Shown here: positions 56,338 through 64,000 of the stretch, piece by piece | Numbering within the stretch: position 1 is the stretch's first letter | Layout: the number at the start of each line of letters is the position of its first letter | DNA from: Xenopus tropicalis | Taxonomy: Eukaryota > Chordata > Amphibia > Anura > Pipidae | DNA: 64,000 nt | Direction: 5' to 3' | NCBI RefSeq assembly: GCF_000004195.4 | Contig: NC_030679.2 | Span: 30,741,712 to 30,805,711 of the forward strand | Position numbers and translations under genes: made by a program | The notes under the pieces: model-generated | Database searches by the model: none | What the model was told of the DNA's origin: nothing | Seen by the model: only the letters and a program-made list of their open reading frames with translations

Positions 56338-57015
56338 TATATCTATTAAAACTTTGATAGTTCTGTTTGTAGAACCAACCTGTCAGTCTTCCAGAAGATG
56401 ATTGATCCTTTAAATTGTATCTGCTTAATTACTTGTACTTTTATTAGTATTTTGACCAAATAACCTGTCCTTATACTGTTTCCTACAGTTTTCTACAGGT
56501 CTTAAAGGGGAAATAAAGCCCTAAATTAGCTTGTCCTATTTTAATGGCTCAGTCAGTGCAGCTTACACAGAGGAGAAAGTAGATCCGATGGTGCTGAGTT
56601 TATATTTTTTTTCTTCTTTTAAAAATGCATTAAGAACAGGAGATGGATGGATTTGCCAGAGGAAACTGAGGATTGCAAGTTCCAATAACTGGGGCCTCTT
56701 TGACTTTTTTATGGATCCATATTTGTAAGTATTATAAATGTTTGATGTGTACACCCTTATATTATACAGAGTTTTGGAATATATTGGTGCTTGTCAATAA
56801 TAATACCCTAGAAGGTACGCTATGATGGCAGCTCTGGGCCATAATTGTTATTTAAATAAGCCAAGTTCATTTGGGGCTTTTGCAATTAATTATTGCTTTT
56901 CTTCGTGAGAAAGTTGGAATTACTTACGGTACTTGAGTTCCCTCAGGCCTGCTCTACGTGCTGCCGGCTCACTTCACTGTATGCGAGTATAAGTTTCTCC
57001 AATGAGAAACTACTG
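56338..57015. other. No gene; T2 fragment at about 56502-56770
   Basis: TTAAAGGGGAAATAAAGCCC at 56502 begins a T2-type left end with no matching right end. The 65-codon frame at 56531-56728 lies within it and is not a gene. Confidence 0.5.
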
Positions 57016-57113
57016 GCATTCTACTGACTAAATGATGAAGGGCTCTATAGATAGCCTACAGGATTACCTGTAGGCTGTCCATAGAGTCCTTCATCATTTA
57101 GTCAGTAGAATGC
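57016..57113. repeat. Perfect-looking hairpin, 46-bp arms
   Basis: GCATTCTACTGACTAAATGA... (57016-57061) is followed after 5 bases by its inverse ending TAGTCAGTAGAATGC (57067-57113), with about two mismatches. With so short a loop it would extrude or transcribe as a stable stem. Possible foldback element or miRNA-like stem. Confidence 0.85.
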
Positions 57114-57641
57114 GGAGTGCTAGAGAGAATGCAGGCAGGAAGAACATCTTACCATAAAGTGGCACCACTGCCCCAACTCATGTTTAAGCTCATAGTCGAG
57201 ATGTTTTAGAACTAATGTTCTGTATGAAAACAAACCAACAAGAAACCACCTAAGACTGTGTATAGAGACAATGTTTGTATTCATTGTCTGTATAACAGGT
57301 ATGTGTAATGTCAGAGAAGGCCAAATAGAGTTTGGCATTAAAAATGTATGTCTAGAAATGATACAAAAAGCATCATTGTCCTCAGGGCCTGTGACCTATA
57401 ATGCCACATTGCCGCTAGATAGGGTGCAGTTTCAGTCACTGACAGATGTGTGCCCGGCAGTCTTTTGGCATCCAACCCATGTTTTAAACAGCAAAACTTT
57501 TTATAATCTCTCATTACAGCCAGTTTGCCCATAATTTAACTAATGTATCAATATAGCCACATTTTCTTCACAATTACAGTATAGAATTAGAGGCGAATGA
57601 CTTAACTACTGAGTTTTAAAATAATTATTGGCCATAGCAAC
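57114..57641. other. No gene recognised
   Basis: An 87-codon plus-strand frame (57271-57534) and oppositely oriented frames overlap. None has a domain. Confidence 0.35.
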
Positions 57642-58170
57642 TTATAGGGGAGCTCCACCCAAAAATTGGATAATGAAAAACATGTAATTGTGTAAATTAA
57701 ACATTTGTAATGATTTTAAAGTTGGTTATTTCTATTGAGAGAAGTATCCGTCCTGATGTTTATATTCTCTGCACTTCTGGTTCTGAAACAATACAGCTAA
57801 TTAGCAGACCCGGAGGAAAAGTGACTTCAAGAGTCAGAAAACAGAAAGCGAGAAACAAACACTGCTTTCAATTGCAATTACATTTACAAATGACTACTGT
57901 GCATGCCTGATTGATTTTAATTGGAGTAGAGGCAGTGAGTACGCCCAGTAGACACCTTTTTTTAGGTCTTCATAGTCAGAAAGAGAAGGAGTGCTCAGAA
58001 AGAAAAAGGGCTTCATGCTAAACAAGGAAGTCGGTAAAAGAGCTGTAGTTGAACTGGCTGTATAAGAGAAACAAAATAAAATCTGCATGCAGGGTGAAAG
58101 GTATGTTATTCTAGGGGCTGTTTAGAGTAATATTGGAGGATTTCAAAATAAGGGCTTACTTATCCTTTAA
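57642..58170. mobile_element. T2-type MITE
   Basis: Left TTATAGGGGAGCTCCACCC (TTAA decayed to TTAT) and right GGCTTACTTATCCTTTAA. The body parallels 51532-51830. 529 bp. No coding capacity. Confidence 0.8.
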
Positions 58171-60160
58171 ACCAACCATTTACCCATTAAAATCTAAGTA
58201 TCTGCTGAGCATTAGTCACCTTGATACACACAGACTAAATATCCGAGAACAAACCCTGTTCTGAATGATCAGTGGGAATATAAGTCAGAAAAGGAAACAG
58301 ACAAGAGGTCTGAATATTTTTAACTTTTGCTCCAACCAAATGGTATCAGGGCTCATTTGTGTCCCCAAGTGCAGTGAGCAAGTGCACTGCACCTATTGAT
58401 GCTGGGCATAAAGGGACGCCTGGAGCTACTGTCAGGAGGAGCAGCAAATCTTTATGAAAGTATGGGGTTCTACATGCAACTGACTGGGGAACAGCCCAAA
58501 CCTGAAACTTCACCTGTGGTTTTAAATGACCCCTATCATCTTTCTGTGTAGACAGGGTCAGTCTGACCCAGTAAGGTACCAGGAAACTCCCATCAGGCTC
58601 AGGTGTCAGTGGGCCCACCTGCTCACCACTCCATTTGGTCTTGTATGCCTACACCAATGCCTTTTTGTATGAAAGAAAGAATGATAGATGAGAGTATGCA
58701 AAGGGAATAGACTATAAGAAATTAAGATGGTGAGTGAAACGAGGAGTAAAATAGTGTGGAGAGTAGGCTTGTGGTCTAATGGTAATGATGTACCCCTGGC
58801 ACCCCAGTCCAGTTCCAAGTTCAGATGCAGTAGGACTAGCTAGTAGGATAACTCTTGCCTATGAACATATTGAAGTAATGCTCTCCTTATCAACTGTGAT
58901 TGTCAGATTCAGCTACAAGAAGTTACAAATGTAACCAGCCAGTTAGCCAGACAATACAGAATATTGCTTTCCCATTCACTGCTATTCATATTAATGATAT
59001 TGCATGGGGACATTGGGGACTTTGCTTAGAATTGTTCTTTGTCTTCTCAAAATCTTTATGTCAATTTTTGTTTGAAAAGTAGCAAACAAGGTAGTAAATC
59101 AGATCATCTACTTCCTAAGTAGCCTCGTGAAAAGATACCATAAAAGTCAGGCTGCAATAGCATAAGGCATACTGTACCTTTAGACAGTTAAAAAAAATTA
59201 AACCAATTTAAGAGTTGCAGTTTGCCCTACAAAGTTGCTATTGGGAACAAAGACTTAATCAGAATAATTTGGCCAGCTGCCATTCTTACTATATCTAGGC
59301 AAGTATCTGGTGCCAACAAGCTGCCAGCCTGACCCTGTTTCCTAGAGAACACATTTATGTAATGCTAATAGGATAAACAATTCCTATGGCGCGCAAATCA
59401 TTTTGAGTTGGATTCCAGTCGCTTTCATTTGGAGCTATGCTACTTTTTGCGTATAATAGATACACGGTGTCACTGATTATTTCCAAGTTAATTCTTTGCC
59501 ACTTCCCTGTCATTTGCAAGGAAATGTCTTGGGATCTGTGACAGCTGGGATGAAATTAGCAAAAATTATTCTAATAAATATAAATAAAAGGACAGTCATT
59601 GCTTTGCTTACTCATTTCCCAGGACTATATTATGTATGGCAGTTCTTCATTTAGATAGTCCTGACAATGTAAGGTGATGTACCCATGTTAGAAGGGTCTC
59701 CATGTAAGTAGTACATTTATATTAGCCCAGCTGGATAGTTTCAGCAAATTGGTTTGCAAGTTACCCTGTTACAGATGTTTCTCTGCTGCTCAACAACAGA
59801 GACATTGCTCTACAAGGACACTTGTGTTTGTTTTTCGCTTCAAATTAAAAATGGTATAGGTGCTTTGAAACACTGGACTGCAACACTGGACTCCTAACAT
59901 AAATGATTATTTTTTTTATAACCCACTGCAAATCTCATGCTTCCCCATGTTGAATGGCCTTCTGCTTTGTAGTGTGCCGGGGGTGGAGTTCCGCTGTTGC
60001 CCAAGTGAGCTTTGACAGGTGGGATGATGCCTCGGCCTTTTTATCCCTGCATTGTTCACACCTCAGGCTCAGACTGTAAGCACCCACATTGTTCACCTAT
60101 TCATACCTCAGACAGACTGTAGGAGCAGTGCCAGAATTGTGTCACTGGATGCTGTCTGTG
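58171..60160. other. No gene; two weak candidates
   Basis: Mostly unique-looking. About 59380-59660 is repeat-free with ATTTCCAAGTTAATTCTTTG and GATGAAATTAGCAAAAATTA, a weak conserved-element candidate. Open frames of up to 90 codons near 58346-58818 lack domains. Confidence 0.35.
58768..58830 (+). repeat. Possible tRNA-derived SINE head
   Basis: CTTGTGGTCTAATGGTAATG resembles a tRNA A-box region, and CCAGTTCCAAGTTCAGATGC about 40 bp further on resembles a B-box region (GGTTCGAATCC). A functional tRNA is ruled out because no cloverleaf stem pairs. A decayed SINE head is possible. Confidence 0.25.
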
Positions 60161-60169
60161 TGTGCTGTA

Positions 60170-60665
60170 CTCTGCCTTCCCTATGCTGCCTGTGTGTGCC
60201 ATACAAACAGGCAGCATAGGGGAGGCAGAGTATGGCACACACAAGAAGGGTAGGGCAGGTAGAGTATGGCACACACAGGCAGCATAGGGCAGGCAGAGTA
60301 TGGCACACACAGGCAGCCTGCACTAAGCTGCCTGTGTGTGCCATACTCTGCTTGCCCTATGCTGCCTGTGTGCCATACTCTTCCTGCCCTATGCTGCCTG
60401 TGTGTGCCATACTCTGCCTGCCCTACGCTGCCTGTGTGTGCCATACCCTCCCTGCCCTACCCTGCCTGTGTGCCATACTCTGCCTGCCCTATGCTGCCTG
60501 TGTGTGCCATAATCTGCTTGCCCTATGCTGTGAGTGTGTGTGCCATTATCTGCCTGATGTATGCTGCCCGTGTGTGCCATTCTCTGCCCTATCCCTGCCT
60601 GTGTGTGCATACTCTGCCTGCCCTATGCTGCCTATGTGCCATACTCTGCCTGCCCCATCCTACCC
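60170..60665. repeat. Inverted minisatellite arrays, about 34-bp unit
   Basis: From about 60207 to 60318 the unit reads GGCAGAGTATGGCACACACA with GGCAGCATAGGG. From about 60330 to 60665 it reads as the inverse, TGTGTGCCATACTCTGCCTG with CCCTATGCTGCC. The turning point is near 60324. Roughly three inverted and ten direct units, some with deletions. All reading frames through it on both strands stay open (up to 183 codons, Cys/Pro/Ala-rich) and are artefacts. Confidence 0.93.
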
Positions 60666-61044
60666 GTGGGAGGTGAATCTGGCAGGTGTTTGTTCTGGAA
60701 GTTTGTTACCATTTGGAAATAGTCATTATATGGTCCCTAAGGTGTGTAATTATGTGCTGGGGGTTGCTGGGCTGTGGACATAATATAATCCTTTCACATA
60801 TGAATGAAAGAGTGATATACATACAGTGAGCACGAACCATTTGGGTTTTGCTTTGCTACCACCATTAATGTGGGTATGGTTTTTTAAAGCTCTTGTGATA
60901 ACATGGGTGTGGTTTGAAGGGGTGTGGTTTAAAAAAGCAGAGTGGTCAAAACTGACTTCCATTATCGGCCCTCTACCATGCAAGGCCAAAAAAGTTCTGG
61001 CCCTCGGTACCGCAGAATTTGGACAGCACTGCTCCAAGCTGTTA
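60666..61044. repeat. Probable dispersed repeat, right part
   Basis: GTGGGTATGGTTTTTTAAAG, GGTGTGGTTTAAAAAAGC and CTGGCCCTCGGTACCGCAG recall a common frog dispersed repeat. Ends were not resolved. Confidence 0.4.
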
Positions 61045-61193
61045 GCAGTCAGTAACCAGTAATCAGTGACTTAAGGGGGGGCATATGGGACATAACTGTT
61101 CAGTTAGTATGCTTTTGAATCTGAATTGCATGCTCATAATCTAACTGAACAGTTATGTCCCATGTTGCCCCCCCTAAAGTTACTGACTAACTA
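61045..61193. repeat. Foldback repeat, about 40-bp arms
   Basis: Left arm about 61068-61108 (ACTTAAGGGGGGGCATA, then TGGGACATAACTGTTCAG) and right arm 61141-61180 carrying the inverse (CTGAACAGTTATGTCCCA, then CCCCCCCTAAAGT). The central 20 bp or more are exact, and the loop is about 32 bp. Probably a small foldback MITE. Confidence 0.88.
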
Positions 61194-61320
61194 AGCCGTT
61201 AGAGAGCTGAAAGCATAAAGTAGTGTTCGAGCTATTGTTAGCTATTTGCTTAACTATATAAGAAACGTTTTTTATTTTGCGCAGTCTATTTTACCCAGTT
61301 TAATTTTTACACTAACTGTT

Positions 61321-61850
61321 CCATTAAGCTCTACCCAACCACTCCCCACCCTTTTCCCAAGGAGAAACCACCTCCATACCATACACTTATTAAATATTTA
61401 ATTACATAAACCAGTGGTTCTCTACCTGTGGGTCAGGACCCCTTTGGGGGTCGAACAATCCTTTCACAGGGGTCGCCTAACACATATTTCCAATAGTCTT
61501 AGGAATCATTTTATGGTTGGGGATCACCACAACATGAGGAACTGTATTAAAGGGTCGCGGCATTAGGAAGGTTGAGAACCACTGACATAAACTCTTACAT
61601 TAGCAACAAAATGGATGGGATAGGCCAGACTTAAGGCAAGTGTTCTTCCTCATAAGATCTACCAAAATCTACCCAAGCCAAGCAACCCCTCTTTCCCCAA
61701 GGAGGAACCACCTCCATACCATATACCTATTAAATATTTAATTACATAAACTCTTACATCAGCAACAAGTTGGATGGACCAGTGCTTTCCCCCTTACAAT
61801 CTACCAAAGTCTACCAAAGCCAAGCAGCTCCCTTTTCCCGGGAGGAATGT
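61321..61850. repeat. Local tandem duplication, about 159-bp unit
   Basis: Blocks CCACCTCCATACCATA, TTAAATATTTAATTACATAA and ACTCTTACATnAGCAACAA occur at 61368-61411 plus 61585-61610, and again at 61708-61770. A further partial unit (CAAGCAGCTCCCTTTTCCC) follows near 61821. The first unit contains the SPIN insertion, the second does not. Removing it gives an offset of 159. Confidence 0.9.
61412..61584. mobile_element. SPIN-type hAT MITE
   Basis: Termini CAGTGGTTCTCTACCTGTGG and AGGAAGGTTGAGAACCACTG with body words GGGGGTCGAACAATCC, CACAGGGGTCGCCTAA and AACATGAGGAACTGTATTAA. The sequence agrees closely with the non-autonomous SPIN (space invaders) hAT elements, known for horizontal transfer among tetrapods. 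An exact 8-bp target duplication ACATAAAC flanks it (61404-61411 and 61585-61592). Confidence 0.93.
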
Positions 61851-63235
61851 GAAAACGCCATTACTTTATTAACACACTGACCAAACAACTTGGAAAAATG
61901 ACTGGTTCAAAACAATGTGTCCCATAACAAGTAATATTAACCAGCATCACAGCAATGGTTGCAAGAACTATACAGGACTGAATGTGCCACATGCTATTCC
62001 AGCCATCCATCATAGCTTAGTAAAAGCAAGGTAAGCCTCTTCTTTGAGAGTGCAGCCATGCTTCCTACGAACATCAATTGATATCCATTCGATCCATGAC
62101 AAATGGACTCTATTCAATTTATCATTGTTATAATGAGTATCATTGATCATTATGGATCAACTACATTAAGTCATTTAATAAAGATCAATAAGGCATTCTG
62201 GGTTGTAATTTGTGGCACGGCGCTTCTTGTATGGAAAATCTGGCATTCAAAGCTGACTCTCTAATTCTTTTTAACATTTAAGGGAGCAATAGGTTATACA
62301 GGTTTGTATGTGGGTGCTTATTAATAAGCTGTTCTTCCATGTCTCTCTTGAATATAATAGAACCAACTTCCATCTGGTATGGAAAGGTCTCAGCTTTGAT
62401 CACTTGCACATGGCCTTTTGTCTTTGTAAAACGTGAAATGGGATGACGGTAGCACTGTGTTGCTTTATATTTCCTCTATGAAGAATGCCTGGGGTGGTAA
62501 CACTTGAGTCCCTTGTCAATAGATCCAGTATAGAAAAGAAGTATTATATACCCAAAATACATATCTGTATATTTGTACTGTTGGTAGAAGTAAAAACAAA
62601 TGAAAGAAATTATCATTCTTTTTGTTATTACTCATAAAACAATGCACTTCCTACCTACATTATCAGAAAAATACAGGTCTTTGGCTCAAGCTAATCGCTA
62701 GATTCTTTACTTAGAAACAAAAAGCTACTTAATGATAAAAAAAAATCCCTGAGAAAGGCCTTGCTTGCTCCTCACATTGGTCAGTATGAGAAACGTGTGA
62801 CCATCGAGAAGGTATTAAGGGATGACAAGTGACCCATCTACTGTAGGCCTTGGTTTCTATGGCAACCCATTTATAGCCCTGCTAAAGCTTATATAGAAGT
62901 ACATAATTATCAAGGAGTGTTCCATTATTATTTTTGCAAAATGACAATGATAAGGAGCTCTGCATAATTAATGTCAAGTTCTGCCTTAAGTGAGGTGTAG
63001 CCGCTCTATTGTACCGAATGTTTAATGTTTTTTTTTCTTTCCTCTAATCTTCTATTGCTTTGGAAATGTGACTACCTACAAAGGAAAAAAAGATAATGAC
63101 GACACTAGCATAGAGGGAAAGATATATCGTTTGTGGGGATTTTCAAGGAAAACCATCCTTCGGCTGCATTTGTCTTGTTGCACTTTCTGAACTGATCCTT
63201 TTCAGGGACAAGTCTTAGTTTTTAAATGGCCATAA
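61851..63235. other. No gene; unique-looking
   Basis: Noncoding. About 62900-63160 is repeat-free with TAATTATCAAGG, CATAATTAATGTCAAG and AGATAATGACGAC, another weak candidate for conserved noncoding DNA. No domain-bearing frame. Confidence 0.35.
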
Positions 63236-63482
63236 CTTTGCCTTTGGAGAATATGTTCCTGAAACCACTGCAAAAATTTGCCGCTAAAGTTTTCACCGTG
63301 AAAATGTGCCAGCGACCCACAGACTCCAATGTATTCTGCAGAAAAAGGCACAGTGAAAAAAATGCCCATAGACACCAATGTATTTCACGTTTGAAAATTA
63401 GCAGAGAAAAAAGTTTTTACTGTTTCACAGATTTTCCTGTGGTTTTCAGAAAAGCAAAATGGGACAAATTTGTTCATCACTA
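63236..63482. mobile_element. hAT-like MITE, left end missing
   Basis: The right end reads GACAAATTTGTTCATCACTA, the inverse of TAGTGATGAACAAATTTGTC. The preceding arm repeats AGCAGAGAAAAAAG and TTCACAGATTTTCC like the TAGTGATGAGCGAA family. The left terminus could not be found. The 86-codon frame is repeat-derived. Confidence 0.65.
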
Positions 63483-63531
63483 CTAAGGGGACATTACTCA
63501 TAATACTCATACTATATATACTCATAATATA

Positions 63532-64000
63532 CAGTGGTGTGAAAAACTATTTGCCCCCTTCCTGATTTCTTATTCTTTTGCATGTTTGTCACACTTAAAT
63601 GTTTCTGCTCATCAAAAACCGTTAACTATTAATCAAAGATAACATAATTGAACACAAAATGCAGTTTTTAAATGAAGGTTTACGTTATTAAGGGAGAAAA
63701 AAAACTCCAAATCTACATGGCCCTGTGTGAAAAAGTGATTGCCCCCCTTGTTAAAAAATAACTTAACTGTGGTTTATCAATTTCAATTTTCAATTTCAAT
63801 ATCAATTTGTGTAGTCACCCCCAGGCCTGATTACTGCCACACCTGTTTCAATCAAGAAATCACTTAAATAGGAGCTACCTGACACAGAGAAGTAGACCAA
63901 AAGCACCTCAAAAGCTACACATCATGCCAAGATCACATAATTGAGATCTATCAGTCTGGTAAAGGTTATAAAGCCATTTCTAAAGCTTTGGGACTCCAGC
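63532..64000 (+). mobile_element. Tc1 element, same family as 47649-49281, runs off the window
   Basis: Begins CAGTGGTGTGAAAAACTATT after TA (63530-63531), with the same inverted repeat as the 47649 element, here in plus orientation. The transposase start lies at 63924. Only the first 469 bp are visible. Confidence 0.92.
63924..64000 (+). pseudogene. Tc1 transposase, broken N-terminus, partial
   Basis: ATG at 63924 is followed by a 29-base deletion relative to the 47867-48889 gene (between AAGATC and ATAATTGAG). The deletion shifts the frame and brings an immediate TGA. The restored frame further on (EIYQSGKGYKAISKALGLQ) is intact as far as the window goes. The element is inactive unless an internal start is used. 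Confidence 0.85.

Noticed and set aside
60232..60783. 183- and 136-codon Cys/Pro-rich frames
   Set aside because: They are translations of the inverted minisatellite; frames on both strands are open simultaneously, so no coding constraint is visible.
1..64000. A novel multi-gene system or defence-like operon
   Set aside because: No cluster of co-oriented host genes exists; all long frames are transposon genes or repeat artefacts.
1..64000. Endogenous retrovirus or other viral insertion
   Set aside because: No gag, protease or envelope-like frame, no primer-binding site and no paired LTRs were recognised; the only reverse transcriptases are CR1 type.

Overview
This window looks like vertebrate genomic DNA, very probably from a clawed frog (Xenopus laevis or tropicalis; I cannot decide which). 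The evidence is the repeat content: CR1-clade LINEs ending in the 3' tail CAACCCTATGTAACTATG, T2-type MITEs that begin TTAAAG and sit on TTAA, TA-flanked Tc1/mariner transposons with DD34E transposases, a SPIN-type hAT element, and many AT-rich long microsatellites. I see no prokaryotic or viral gene organisation, no CpG island, no rRNA and no convincing multi-exon host gene. The window reads as intergenic DNA or the inside of one or more very long introns. The only long open reading frames are transposon genes.

Layout. 1-8 kb: a Tc1 relic (1036-1395), a CR1 3' end (1876-2622), a MITE carrying a 52-bp minisatellite (3741-4862), a hAT-type MITE (6600-6849), and two TA-flanked MITEs in opposite orientation (7182-8003). 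9-11 kb: a complete Tc1 element (9255-10860) with an uninterrupted 339-residue transposase, sitting in a TA microsatellite. 11-19 kb: T2 fragments, a homeodomain-site-rich unique segment (12526-12760), a CR1 3' end, a GATA array (15239-15576), and an old but end-to-end Tc1 relic (16097-17485) split by a hAT-type MITE. 19-30 kb: mostly unique sequence with an old CR1 copy, MITEs (24260, 25637, 27109) and a foldback repeat at 28823-29456. 30-33 kb: a 5'-truncated CR1 with an intact reverse transcriptase frame (30735-32996). 37-38 kb: a perfect 553-bp-offset duplication around TA repeats. 42-46 kb: a longer but dead CR1 (endonuclease plus RT) broken by two MITEs. 47.6-49.3 kb: a second Tc1 family member disabled by one stop codon; a third begins at 63532 and runs off the end. 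49-58 kb: a dense MITE cluster. 60-62 kb: an inverted minisatellite, a foldback repeat, and a SPIN insertion whose empty site is preserved in a neighbouring duplicate.

How the parts relate. The autonomous-looking pieces are Tc1 transposase (9472-10491) and CR1 reverse transcriptase (30738-32840). The rest are mostly non-autonomous passengers recognisable by their target sites: TA (Tc1/mariner-like), TWA trinucleotides (PIF/Harbinger-like), 8-bp duplications (hAT-like) and TTAA (T2). Nested insertions give relative ages: MITEs at 16511, 42186 and 44315 are younger than the elements they interrupt. Between repeats, a few unique segments have the look of conserved regulatory DNA, and there are possible short exons at 39727-39771 (45 nt, open frame, good splice signals), 19009-19425 and 5482-5671. 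None of these is proven from sequence alone, and I did not find a previously undescribed gene system.
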